41,303 nt of DNA from the NCBI GenBank assembly GCA_948471055.1, contig CAOKQZ010000017.1, positions 1-41,303 of the forward strand, in the 5' to 3' direction. Both the position numbers and the translations under genes were made by a program. Position 1 is the stretch's first letter; each line of letters starts with the position of its first letter. The stretch is from an uncultured Clostridium sp. (lineage in GTDB: Bacteria; Bacillota; Clostridia; TANB77; CAG-508). Under the pieces are notes generated by a model, which saw only the letters and a list, made by a program, of their open reading frames with translations, did no database searches and was not told the DNA's origin. This document shows positions 5,698 through 14,672 of the stretch, one piece after another.

Positions 5698-8358
5698 ATG
5701 TGGCATTGTTTACGTGCAGATGAAGTGGAAAGAAACTTAAAGACCAATAGGTACAAAGGATTAAGTGAGGAGGAGGCAAGTAGGAGGCTTGGGAAGGATG
5801 GTCCCAATCGATTAGAGGATAAGAAAAAGGAAAATATTGTAGTTCGATTTTTAAAGCAGTTTAATGATTTTATGATTTTGATTTTAATTGTAGCATCTGT
5901 CATTTCGGCAGGAATGGCATACATAGAAGGAAGCCATGATTATATGGACTCTATCATTATTATTGCGATTGTTATATTTAATGCCATTATGGGAATTGTG
6001 CAAGAAGCAAAAGCGGAAAAATCCTTAGAAGCATTAAAGAAAATGGCGGCACCTGCCACGAAGGTAAAACGAAACGGTAAAATAGAAACCATGGAAAGCG
6101 AAAAATTGGTAAGAGGAGATGTGGTAATTTTAGAGGCAGGTAATTTGGTACCAGCAGATTGTAGGCTTATAAAAAGTGCCAATCTAAAAGTAGAAGAATC
6201 GGCGCTAACCGGAGAAACTCTACCAGTAGAAAAAGATGCCAATGCACTACTTAGAGAAAACATACCACTTGGGGATAGGACAAACATGGTATTTGCTACC
6301 ACTATTGTTGTAAATGGACATGCAGAAGCCATTGTCGTAGAAACCGGAATGCATACCAATGTAGGAAACATTGCAAAAATGATTTTGCAAGATGAAGCAC
6401 CACAAACACCAATCCAAAAAAAGCTAGCACAGGTCGGAAAAATATTAGGAACCGCTTGTTTACTAATCTGTTTTGCTATTTTTATCATTGGTATTTTTAA
6501 GAAAATCCCAATCATGGAAATGTTTATGACTTCCATTGGACTAGCCGTTGCAGCGATTCCTGAAGGACTCCCAGCCATTGTTACTATTATGCTATCCATT
6601 GGAGTAACAAAAATGGCAAAAAACAATGCCATTATTCGAAAATTACCAGCCGTGGAAACCCTAGGCAGTAGTAGTGTAATTTGTTCAGATAAAACAGGAA
6701 CCTTAACGCAAAATAAAATGAAAGTAGTAGAAGTACAAGATATGAATGGAAAAGTCATTCTTGAAAAAGAATACCAGTATTTATTAGCAACTGCTAGTAT
6801 GTGTACCGACTGCCAAATTGCAAACGTAGAAGGGAAACAAACTGCCATAGGAGAAGCAACCGAAATTGCCATTGTGAACGAAGCTTTACGAGTAGGAGAA
6901 AATAAGGAAATATGGGAGGAACATTACCCAAGGCAAAACGAAATCCCCTTTGATTCCAACCGAAAATTAATGACCACCATTCATCGTTATGGAGACAAAT
7001 ACCGTGTTATCACCAAAGGTGCACCAGATGTGTTAATCGAACGTTGCAAAAACTACTATTACCACGGAAAGGAAGAGAGTTTTACAAGTAGAAAAAAAGA
7101 AGAAATAAATGCAAAAAATCAGCAAATGGGAGAAAAAGCCTTAAGAGTATTGGCAGTAGCCTACCGTGATTTTTCGGTACTACCAGAAAAAATCGATACC
7201 AACACTATTGAAAAAGACCTTACCTTTATGGGATTAATTGGTATGATTGACCCACCAAGAGAAGGGGTAAAAGACGCTGTAGCAACCTGTAAAAAAGCTG
7301 GCATTAAAACGGTTATGATTACAGGAGACCACATTGTAACCGCAAAAGCCATTGCCAAAGAATTAGGCATTTTAAAATTACACGATTTTGCCATAACAGG
7401 AGCTGAACTTGACCAATTATCCGAAGAAGAGCTTAGGAAGAATATCATGCGTTATTCGGTATTTGCCCGAGTTAGCCCAGAGCATAAAGTACGAATTGTA
7501 AAAGCATTTAGGAGTACAGGAGCGGTGGTTGCCATGACAGGAGATGGGGTAAATGACGCTCCAGCTTTGAAAAATGCCGACATTGGAATTGCCATGGGAA
7601 AAAATGGAACAGATGTGGCAAAAAATGCTTCAGACATGATTTTAACAGACGATAATTTTGTTACGATTGTAAAAGCGGTCAAACAAGGAAGAAATATATT
7701 TGACAATATTAAAAAAGCAGTGCATTTTTTGATTTCAACAAACATTGGAGAAATTGTAACCATTTTTATGGGGTTATTATTAGGACTAGAATCTCCCTTA
7801 CTTGCCATTCAGTTATTATGGATTAACCTAGTAACCGATTCTATTCCAGCCATTGCACTAGGACTAGAAAAACCAGACAAAGACATTATGAACAAGAAGC
7901 CACAAAATAGTAAAAAGGGGATTTTTTCAGATGGTTTATGGGGAAAAATCTTTGTAGAAGGTACGATGCTTGGCATGCTTACCCTACTTGCTTTTAGCCT
8001 AGGTAATCACTTATACGGGCTAGAAACCGGAAGAACCATGGCATTTTTAAGCTTAGGTCTACTAGAACTAGTTCATAGCTTTAATATTAAAAGCGAAGAA
8101 TCTATTTTCAAAGTAGGATTGTTTGAAAACCGTTATTTAGTAGGAGCCTTTCTACTAGGCAGTATCTTACAAATTGGAGTGGTATGTTTGCCAGTACTTG
8201 CTAATATCTTTGGACTAGTACCACTAAGCTTTAAAGCATGGGGCTACGTAATTGCCATTTCCATATCCCCACTTTTCATCATCGAAATACAAAAGAAATT
8301 CAATGAACTAAAATTCGGAAAGCGTGTGTATGGGTATAAGGATAAAATGGATTATTAG
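5698..8358 (+). CDS. Calcium-type cation-translocating P-type ATPase (P2A)
   Basis: The 886-residue protein has the full P2 ATPase order. The N-terminal cation-ATPase domain is followed by the actuator motif TGET (171-174), TM4 with PEGLPA from Pro288, the phosphorylation motif DKTGT with Asp331 as phospho-acceptor, a nucleotide-binding domain with KGAPD, the hinge TGDGVND (614-620), and C-terminal transmembrane helices (LLWINLVTDSIPAIALG). The length and the PEGLPA motif fit SERCA/PMCA-like Ca2+ exporters, although related pumps carry Mn2+ or other ions. The start is ATG with AAAGGAGAGG upstream. It is monocistronic. About 25 CGG triplets occur in the coding strand, and none is in phase. Confidence 0.92.
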   Translation: MWHCLRADEVERNLKTNRYKGLSEEEASRRLGKDGPNRLEDKKKENIVVRFLKQFNDFMILILIVASVISAGMAYIEGSHDYMDSIIIIAIVIFNAIMGIVQEAKAEKSLEALKKMAAPATKVKRNGKIETMESEKLVRGDVVILEAGNLVPADCRLIKSANLKVEESALTGETLPVEKDANALLRENIPLGDRTNMVFATTIVVNGHAEAIVVETGMHTNVGNIAKMILQDEAPQTPIQKKLAQVGKILGTACLLICFAIFIIGIFKKIPIMEMFMTSIGLAVAAIPEGLPAIVTIMLSIGVTKMAKNNAIIRKLPAVETLGSSSVICSDKTGTLTQNKMKVVEVQDMNGKVILEKEYQYLLATASMCTDCQIANVEGKQTAIGEATEIAIVNEALRVGENKEIWEEHYPRQNEIPFDSNRKLMTTIHRYGDKYRVITKGAPDVLIERCKNYYYHGKEESFTSRKKEEINAKNQQMGEKALRVLAVAYRDFSVLPEKIDTNTIEKDLTFMGLIGMIDPPREGVKDAVATCKKAGIKTVMITGDHIVTAKAIAKELGILKLHDFAITGAELDQLSEEELRKNIMRYSVFARVSPEHKVRIVKAFRSTGAVVAMTGDGVNDAPALKNADIGIAMGKNGTDVAKNASDMILTDDNFVTIVKAVKQGRNIFDNIKKAVHFLISTNIGEIVTIFMGLLLGLESPLLAIQLLWINLVTDSIPAIALGLEKPDKDIMNKKPQNSKKGIFSDGLWGKIFVEGTMLGMLTLLAFSLGNHLYGLETGRTMAFLSLGLLELVHSFNIKSEESIFKVGLFENRYLVGAFLLGSILQIGVVCLPVLANIFGLVPLSFKAWGYVIAISISPLFIIEIQKKFNELKFGKRVYGYKDKMDY

Positions 8359-8479
8359 TTTTATGAAAGAAAATTAAAAACTTTGTTTTGTTCGCTTGTA
8401 CTTTAGAGATAAATGTTATATAGTAGTTTATGAAAATAAGAATAAGCAGAGTGTGTTGCCACCTTTTTCTTCTTAGCTC

Positions 8480-8507
8480 TTGACAAAAAACTCCACGATG
8501 TTATGTT
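8480..8507 (+). promoter_or_regulatory. Sigma-A-type promoter for the small toxin gene
   Basis: TTGACA (8480-8485), a 16-bp spacer, then TATGTT (8502-8507). The predicted transcript starts near 8514, only about 10 nt before the ribosome site. Confidence 0.7.
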
Positions 8508-8535
8508 GTGAGATTGAAAAATGGAGGTGGTAATT

Positions 8536-8658
8536 ATGGTAGAATCAGCGTTAAAAATGACTACATATCTATTATTCTATGGATTAATAGGAGTTACTAT
8601 CATAGATGTTGTTTTAGTAATTGTCATCTTGGGACTACTTATAGACAATAAAAAATAA
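8536..8658 (+). CDS. Small hydrophobic peptide, probable type I (holin-like/TxpA-like) toxin
   Basis: The 40-residue peptide has a single membrane helix (about residues 11-36: LLFYGLIGVTIIDVVLVIVI) and a charged tail, IDNKK. An internal Met8 begins MTTY, similar to the MSTYE/MTTYE starts of holin-like type I toxins. It has a very strong ribosome site (GGAGGTGG, 8523-8530) and its own promoter. The stop codon is embedded in a hairpin. A consensus promoter on the opposite strand just downstream would make an antisense RNA across the 3' end. This layout is that of txpA/RatA- or bsrG/SR4-type modules. By family analogy it would act at the membrane when not silenced. Confidence 0.7.
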   Translation: MVESALKMTTYLLFYGLIGVTIIDVVLVIVILGLLIDNKK

Positions 8659-8728
8659 CCATTCTGCTTTGACGAGGGAATGGTTATTACTCTTCTTCGG
8701 CAACACATTTGCGTGTTTCTCATTTTCT
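8645..8728 (-). ncRNA. Predicted antisense RNA antitoxin (type I)
   Basis: A consensus minus-strand promoter at 8735-8763 should start transcription near 8728. The transcript would meet the hairpin at 8654-8688, which on this strand is followed by a T-rich run, giving an RNA of about 80 nt. It overlaps the 3' end of the toxin mRNA, including the last codons. The ends are inferred, not measured. Confidence 0.6.
8654..8688. terminator. Hairpin at the toxin 3' end; good terminator on the minus strand
   Basis: An 11-bp inverted repeat (AATAACCATTC 8654-8664; complement 8678-8688) has a 13-nt loop. On the minus strand it is followed by TTTTATTG; on the plus strand the following tract is weaker. 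It includes the toxin stop codon. Confidence 0.75.
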
Positions 8729-8734
8729 ATTTAT

Positions 8735-8763
8735 ATTATACACAGATATTTAGGAAAAGTCAA
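8735..8763 (-). promoter_or_regulatory. Consensus promoter for the antisense RNA
   Basis: On the minus strand: TTGACT (8763-8758), a spacer of exactly 17 bp, then TATAAT (8740-8735). It points into the 3' end of the toxin gene and away from the DUF2207 gene. Confidence 0.75.
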
Positions 8764-8791
8764 ATGTTTTTTCTAAAAGGAGAGAGTATGG

Positions 8792-10684
8792 ATGAAAAAA
8801 ATAGCTAGAAAAATGATGATAGCAGTAATTGCATTTTTTGGCATTTTATTTATTTCTAATTTGTCAAATGCAAGTGGGTTAATTTTGCGAAATTTGGATT
8901 ATCAGGTAAATTTAAAACAAGATGGAACAGCGGAGGTTGTGGAAACTTGGAAAATTCGTATTGAGGATACGAATACTTTATTTAAGACTTTTGAAATTGA
9001 TAAAGACAAGTATAAGGAAATTCGAGATGTTCGTGTAGAAGAAGTTAAGAGTTCAGGAAAGGTTAATTTTACAAAAATTAACCAAGAAAAGTATCATGTG
9101 GATAAGAATTGTTTTTATGCCTTAATCAATAAGAAAGGACAATTTGAAATTGCATGGGGAGTTCATGCCGAAGATACCACAAGAACTTATCAAATTTCTT
9201 ATACGATTGTGGATGCTATAAAAAATTATGCAGATTGTTCGGAGTTTTATTGGCAATTTATTTCAAATGAGTCCGAAATTCCAGCAAACCGTGTAACAGG
9301 AACCATTGTATTACCACGGGCCAGTTTCTAATAAAGAAGAATTGAAAACCTGGGCACATGGACCATTAAATGGAAATATTAGCATTGTATCGAATGATAC
9401 CGTTTTCTTTGAAGTAGAAGACTTAGAAGAAAATACCATGTTAGAAGCAAGAGTGGTAACACCAAATCAAATATTTGCCAATAATAAAAATAAGAGTAAT
9501 CAAAATAAATTACAAAGCATTTTATCACAAGAACAAGAATGGGCCAATGAAGCAAACAGGAAAAGAGAACAGTTACAAAAAAGGCAAGAAACAATAAAAA
9601 AAGCCATTCTAATAGGAGCCATTGTAAGTAATATAATAGGAGTACTTTTCACAGTAATTATCATAAAAAAACTTGTCAAATACCATAAAGAATTAAAAGA
9701 ACATCCTATTTTAAAACCACAAATCGAAATGGAATATTTTAGAGACATACCAGATGAAAACGAAACACCAGCTGGGGCAGGATTTTTATATTACTTTAAA
9801 AACACAGCTCTTAGTTACCATATGAGTAAAATTCTATCGGCTACTATGTTAGATTTATGCCTAAAAGGGTATTTAAGTTTCGAGCCAGTAGCAGGAAAAA
9901 AAGATCAAATAAAAGTAATACTAAAACAAAAAAATCCAAACGAACTTCCTGAAGACGAAAACACCGTTTATGAGTTATTAAAACAAGTAGCAAACAAAGA
10001 AACAAGCTCCTTTACCATGAAGGAATTCCAAAAATATGCGAGCAATCATTCAAGCAGTGTATTAAATAAAATAAACAAAATCGAAAAACAAGTAAAAGCA
10101 TTGCAAGAAGAAAAAGAAAATTATAGTAAAAAACAAATAGAAACGTATCAAAATTGGACGGCAAAAGGAATTGGCTATTTGTTCTTAAGTATTTTTAGTT
10201 TATTTTTCATGCAAATACTAATTCTTCCAAGCATGGTAGCAATGGTGTATTGCTTTAAAATTGGAGGAAGATACAATCAATTAACAAAAAAACGGAGTAG
10301 AAGAAAAAGCCAAATGGGTGGGCTTAAAAAAATACATGTCCGATTTTTCCCTATTGAAACAAAAAGAAGTGCCAGAATTAGTGTTATGGGAGAAATACCT
10401 AGTATATGCTACTGTTTTTGGTATTAGTGAAAAAGTATTAAAACAACTAAAACTAGTATATCCAATCTTAAGTGATGAAGAGTATTTACACTCACACGGA
10501 TATACGTATATGTACTTAATGTATTCAGGAAGCTTTCATAACTCTTTCTTATCAAGCCTAAACACCTCAGTAGGAACCTCTTATACCAACCTTACGAATT
10601 ATTCCTCGGGCTCTGGAGGCGGTGGAGGCTTCTCGGGTGGCGGTGGCTTCGGAGGAGGCGGCGGCCGGAATGGGCGGAAGATAA
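8792..10684 (+). CDS. DUF2207 family membrane protein, expressed through three CGG +1 frameshifts
   Basis: Conventional reading breaks this gene into three pieces. Skipping the C of in-frame CGG at 9317, 10293 and 10666 gives one 629-residue protein of normal DUF2207 size. Order: signal peptide (1-27), extracytoplasmic DUF2207 beta domain, the conserved joint LP-GPVSNKEEL...WAHGPLNGN at the first site, a TM segment near residue 270, a cytoplasmic region, TM helices, KK-GVEEKAKWVGLKKYMSDF at the second site, and a Gly-rich tail. The third shift ends the protein GGGGGG-MGGR. Without it, translation would run through the terminator hairpin into meaningless sequence. The function of DUF2207 proteins is not established. 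The gene is monocistronic, starting behind AAAGGAGAGAG. Confidence 0.85.
9317..9320 (+). other. CGG+1 frameshift site 2 (DUF2207, first)
   Basis: In-frame cca|CGG|gcc. Skipping the C gives cca-GGG-cca (Pro-Gly-Pro), which joins the family sequence LPGPVSNKEEL. Confidence 0.9.
10293..10296 (+). other. CGG+1 frameshift site 3 (DUF2207, second)
   Basis: In-frame aaa|CGG|agt. Skipping the C gives aaa-GGA-gta (Lys-Gly-Val), leading into EEKAKWVGLKKYMSDF. Loss of one A from the preceding A7 run would also restore frame, so this site alone is ambiguous. Confidence 0.8.
10666..10669 (+). other. CGG+1 frameshift site 4 (DUF2207, third)
   Basis: In-frame ggc|CGG|aat. Skipping the C gives GGA-ATG-GGC-GGA-AGA-TAA, a short Gly-rich end typical of the family. 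The stop lies just before the terminator hairpin. Confidence 0.85.
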
Positions 10685-10717
10685 CCAAAAAAGAAGGGAA
10701 ATCCCTTCTTTTTTGGT
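10683..10717 (+). terminator. Strong Rho-independent terminator
   Basis: A stem of about 15 bp (AACCAAAAAAGAAGGG with its complement ending at 10717) has a 4-nt loop and a T-rich right arm. It starts on the shifted stop codon of the DUF2207 gene. Confidence 0.85.
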
Positions 10718-10726
10718 TCTACATCA

Positions 10727-11383
10727 TTAATTTCTTCTCTTTCCAAATAAAGATAACACACGTAAGAAAATGTTAATAAAGTCTAAATATAATTCCATAG
10801 CACCATAAATATGTAATTTACTTTGGTCTAGGGTTTCATCATCTTGTAATGCTTTAATTTTGTTCATATCGTAAGCGGTAATACCAAAAAATACAAATAA
10901 GATGACCCAATCAAGTCCGATATCTAACATAGAATTACCAAGCCATAGATTAATCACACTTAAAATAATTCCAACAATTAGAATACCAAATAGTAGAGGT
11001 TTCCAGCTGCTTAAATCTCTGCTTGTTTTGTAACCATAAAGAGCCATACCGCCAAATAAAAGGGCACTTGCTACAAATAGCCATACAATGGAATTTAATT
11101 CAAATAAAACAAAAATAGTAGAAAGTGTTACTCCATTTAGCATAGCATACACAAAGAACAAAATTCCTACCACCATGGGAGGTAATTTCTTAAATAGAAA
11201 AGAAAATAAAAGCACTACCAAAAGCTCGCCAATTAATAACATCTCCCAATAACCATTAAAGATAATCGAAATGAATAGTCCAGAGGAATACGTATACCAA
11301 GCGACAATAGCAGTTCCTAATAACCCAAGAAACATCCAAAAAAACGTTCTTGCGATTAAAGAACCTTGTTTTTCTTCTTCCAT
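10727..11383 (-). CDS. Bax inhibitor-1/YccA family membrane protein
   Basis: The 218-residue protein has about seven hydrophobic helices and the BI-1 family pattern, including NGVTLSTIF in the middle and the C-terminal segment ITAYDMNKIKAL...LYGAMELYLDFINIFL (close to the family signature). Members are proposed pH-sensitive Ca2+ leak channels. I chose the internal ATG at 11383 because AAGGAG lies 9 nt upstream; an in-frame extension to 11485 has no such support and runs over the RecQ stop. It lies about 100 bp downstream of recQ on the same strand. No in-frame CGG was found. Confidence 0.85.
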   Translation of the reverse strand: MEEEKQGSLIARTFFWMFLGLLGTAIVAWYTYSSGLFISIIFNGYWEMLLIGELLVVLLFSFLFKKLPPMVVGILFFVYAMLNGVTLSTIFVLFELNSIVWLFVASALLFGGMALYGYKTSRDLSSWKPLLFGILIVGIILSVINLWLGNSMLDIGLDWVILFVFFGITAYDMNKIKALQDDETLDQSKLHIYGAMELYLDFINIFLRVLSLFGKRRN

Positions 11384-11481
11384 ATTTTCAAACTCCTTTC
11401 TTATTTTTCTAGTACTATTATAATACAAAAAGGAAAGAAATACCACCATTATATGGTTAAAAATTGAATAACCAAAAAAGC

Positions 11482-13302
11482 TCACATCGTTTTTTCTTTC
11501 AAATAATTAGAAATGCAACTCATAAATTCCTTTCCATATCGTTCAAATTTAACACTACCTACCCCAGAGATAGCCAATAAATCATCTTTTGTAGTGGGGT
11601 ATAAGGTAGCCATCTGGGTTAGGGTGGCATCGCTAAAAACAACAAAAGGTGGTACATGGTTTGCGAAAGCTAGCTTTTTTCGTAAAGCACGCAAATGTTC
11701 AAACAAAGTAGAATCAAAAGGTAAATTGGAAAAAGAGGTTTCTTTTGTAGAGGCTTCTTTTTCAATTTTTCGTTTCATAGTAATGGTTTTTGTGCCAAAC
11801 AAAACATCATTTGCTTTTGTATCTAACACTAAAACGGGGTATTGTTTGCCAATACAAATAATATATCCTCCCGCTATTAAAAAGGAAATTAGCTCTTTAA
11901 TAGTGTCTTTTGAATATTCTTTTAAAATGCCATAAGTAGAAAGCGTATGAAAGCCGAGACTTTGTATTTTAGAAGAATTCGACCCTTTTAACACATCGGT
12001 TACTAAATTGGTACCATAACGGCTTCCCATTCGCTTAATGCAAGACATAATCTTTTTAGCATCTACAGTGATATCGGTTTCTTCGATATCGGAATTACAA
12101 TTACTGCAATTATGGCAAATTTGAAATTTGGGAATTTCTCCAAAATATTCTAAAATATATCTTCGTAAGCATTGGTCTGTATTACAATAATCAATCATAT
12201 CATTTAATTTTTTGTATTCCATACTATGGTCTATTTCAGGAGTTCCCTGTGAAATGATAAATTGATTGGTAACAATATCTGACCTAGAAAAAAGTAAAAT
12301 ACATTCGGAAGCTAAGCCATCCCTTCCAGCACGACCAGCTTCTTGGTAATAACTTTCTAAATCTTTTGGCATGTTGAAATGAATGACAAAACGAACATTG
12401 GATTTATCAATTCCCATACCAAAAGCATTCGTAGCAATCATAATGTTTGTTTTATCATATACAAAATCATTTTGCGAAGTTCTTTTTTTAAAATCCTCCA
12501 TACCAGCATGATACTTAGATACGGAGAAACCAAGTTTGGAGAGTTCTCCATAAAGGAAATCGACATTTTTTCTAGTAGAACAATAAATAATACCAGAATG
12601 ACCAGAAAATTTTTTTAGAAAACTTGTTAAATCATGCATTTTATTTTTCGAGTGGACAACATGAAAGGATAAATTTTCACGGTCAAAACCGGTGGTAAGG
12701 GTAAATGGTTTTACAAGCTGTAAACAAGAAATAATATCGTTTGCCACAAATTTTGTAGCGGTTGCGGTAAAGCTCGCTACAATTGGGCGAACGTTTAATT
12801 TTGCAATCATGCTTGCAATTTCTGTATAACTTGGACGAAAGTCATGTCCCCATTGGGACACACAATGAGCCTCATCAATGGCAATAAGGGGAATCTGGAT
12901 GGAAGATAGCAAACGTAAAAACAATTCAGAATTCAAACGTTCTGGTGCAATATAAATGATTTTGTACATTCCTAAGCTTGCGTTTTCAATCGTTTGCATA
13001 TAATCATGGGAAGATAGGCTACTATTAATAAAAGTAGCCGAAATTCCAATTTCATTTAAATTATCTACTTGGTCTTTCATAAGTGAAATTAAAGGAGAGA
13101 TGACAAGAGTTGTGCCTTCTAACATAAGAGCAGGGATTTGGTAACAAATGGATTTACCACTACCAGTAGGCATAATCCCAAGACAATCCGACCCCTGTAA
13201 AATAGCGTTAATTAACTCAGCCTGCCCCGTTCGAAACGAAGTATAACCAAAGTACTTTTTTAATAACAATAATGCTTTTTCCATATTTTCCATATTTTCC
13301 AT
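11482..13302 (-). CDS. recQ: ATP-dependent DNA helicase RecQ
   Basis: The 606-residue protein has all RecQ landmarks: the Q-motif region (YFGYTSFRTGQAELI), Walker A (MPTGSGKSICYQIP), the DEAH box (IDEAHCVSQWGHDFRPSY), motif VI (YYQEAGRAGRD), the zinc-binding region with CHNCSNC after CLRRYILEYFGE, winged-helix RQC residues and a C-terminal HRDC domain (FEHLRALRKKLAFANHVPP). It unwinds DNA 3' to 5' in recombination and fork repair. The start has AAGAGG upstream. Three in-frame ATGs fall at the beginning (MENMENME). It begins 9 nt after the Rpn-like gene, so the two are probably cotranscribed. No in-frame CGG occurs in 606 codons. Confidence 0.95.
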   Translation of the reverse strand: MENMENMEKALLLLKKYFGYTSFRTGQAELINAILQGSDCLGIMPTGSGKSICYQIPALMLEGTTLVISPLISLMKDQVDNLNEIGISATFINSSLSSHDYMQTIENASLGMYKIIYIAPERLNSELFLRLLSSIQIPLIAIDEAHCVSQWGHDFRPSYTEIASMIAKLNVRPIVASFTATATKFVANDIISCLQLVKPFTLTTGFDRENLSFHVVHSKNKMHDLTSFLKKFSGHSGIIYCSTRKNVDFLYGELSKLGFSVSKYHAGMEDFKKRTSQNDFVYDKTNIMIATNAFGMGIDKSNVRFVIHFNMPKDLESYYQEAGRAGRDGLASECILLFSRSDIVTNQFIISQGTPEIDHSMEYKKLNDMIDYCNTDQCLRRYILEYFGEIPKFQICHNCSNCNSDIEETDITVDAKKIMSCIKRMGSRYGTNLVTDVLKGSNSSKIQSLGFHTLSTYGILKEYSKDTIKELISFLIAGGYIICIGKQYPVLVLDTKANDVLFGTKTITMKRKIEKEASTKETSFSNLPFDSTLFEHLRALRKKLAFANHVPPFVVFSDATLTQMATLYPTTKDDLLAISGVGSVKFERYGKEFMSCISNYLKEKTM

Positions 13303-13311
13303 ATAAACCTC

Positions 13312-14316
13312 TTAAACAATTACTTCCATTTCCTGTTTGATTTTTTCGATATTCTTTTTCGTACATCCACTATATTTCTTAATTTCTTCAAGAGACAAAC
13401 CAGATTTTAACATGTTTCTAATTATCTCAAGTTTGCCTTGTGATACGCCCTGTAAAACACCTTCTTGTTTCATTTTTTGACCATAATTAAGTCTATCTTT
13501 TTTCATACGCTCAATAAATGGATCCATAGTCATTCCCTCCTCTTTAAATTTTTTTATTAACAAATCAATTGTACTATCATCTAAAAAATTTCGCATTAAA
13601 AATTGTAAAATTCTTTGAAAGATATGTTTTCTTTGAGTGGTAAAATTTTGTTTTGATAATGTTAGCAATAACTCAATGCTTTCCTCTTCTGTTTGACATT
13701 TATATAATGCCATTGCATAAGCAATGCAAGAATTCATATGAAGCAATTTTTCCTTTGTATAATTATGAATATCAATGAAATGATAAGCAATATTAATTTT
13801 TCCAAGATAATTACTATCGAATTGCTTTTCTCCAATATTTGTCTCAAAATCCCAATTTTCTTCACCAACATATAATACAATGGGACACACTGTAGGAAAC
13901 TTAATGTGCTTTTGTTTTATGGTATGCTTATCAGTCGAACTTCGTAATATTTCTAAATAATATTCTAAAAGACGATAAGGCAAAGAATAATCAATATAAG
14001 ATTGATGTTCTACTAAAAAGAAAATCGGTTCATCTACGATTTTGTAAACAATATCAGCATGTTGATTGTTGTATTCATTGGTAATAAAACTACGATTGTA
14101 TTTTTCTAATTTATTCGGTGTAATATCATAGTGTAGAAAGGATTTTAGAAATAAAGTAAATTCCGTTTTACTATTTAATAAATCACGAAATAGTTTATCA
14201 TGTGGGTATTTAATAAATGTATTCGTAGTATAAGATGTGGCATCTTCCATAAAGCAACAAGTAGCATATGATAGAGTGTTTTTTGAATAGGACAAATTTT
14301 GGTAAATATTGTACAT
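13312..14316 (-). CDS. Rpn family recombination-promoting nuclease / putative transposase (PD-(D/E)XK)
   Basis: The 334-residue protein resembles the Rpn/YhgA-like group. The N-terminal PD-(D/E)XK domain has HDKLFRDLL, then ADIVYKI with the catalytic Asp and FFLVEHQS with the E-x-Q/K pair, followed by LPYRLLEYYLEIL. The rest is helical and ends with a Gly-Val-Leu-Gln-rich linker and a short helix-turn-helix-like motif shared with the fragment at 3-428. Rpn proteins cut DNA and promote recombination in a RecA-independent way. I chose ATG 14316 because AAGGAAGG lies upstream; 14364 would extend it without support. It is cotranscribed with recQ. Confidence 0.82.
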   Translation of the reverse strand: MYNIYQNLSYSKNTLSYATCCFMEDATSYTTNTFIKYPHDKLFRDLLNSKTEFTLFLKSFLHYDITPNKLEKYNRSFITNEYNNQHADIVYKIVDEPIFFLVEHQSYIDYSLPYRLLEYYLEILRSSTDKHTIKQKHIKFPTVCPIVLYVGEENWDFETNIGEKQFDSNYLGKINIAYHFIDIHNYTKEKLLHMNSCIAYAMALYKCQTEEESIELLLTLSKQNFTTQRKHIFQRILQFLMRNFLDDSTIDLLIKKFKEEGMTMDPFIERMKKDRLNYGQKMKQEGVLQGVSQGKLEIIRNMLKSGLSLEEIKKYSGCTKKNIEKIKQEMEVIV

Positions 14317-14672
14317 TGTAAACCTTCCTTTTTTTATTATATTACCATAAAGACAATAAGTCAATCTCTTTTTGGTGAAAATTTTGGAGAATGTTGTAAC
14401 AGGTAATGTTACAAGAAAAAATAATGTCGAAATGAATAATTAGATTAAAACACAAAAATCGACAAATGTAAAGAGAAATGTTTCGACAAAAACAGACAAA
14501 ATCCTTGCGTAGTAAATAAAAATAGCAAAACAAATTTTTGAAAAAGGATTGACAAATAAAAAATAGATTGTTAAGATAAAGATATTGATTTCAAGAATAT
14601 TCTAAAATTTCGGTTTTTTTCCTAAAAACCGAGTATTTCCAATCAAAATTTAGAAAAAAAGAGGGAGAGTAT

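Noticed and set aside
5940..6872. Long minus-strand open frame opposite the P-type ATPase
   Set aside because: It is a shadow of the conserved ATPase; its translation has no recognisable features or ribosome site.
10286..10292. A7 homopolymer slippage as the cause of the second DUF2207 shift
   Set aside because: It is possible in isolation, but the adjacent in-frame CGG explains it in the same way as the other sites.
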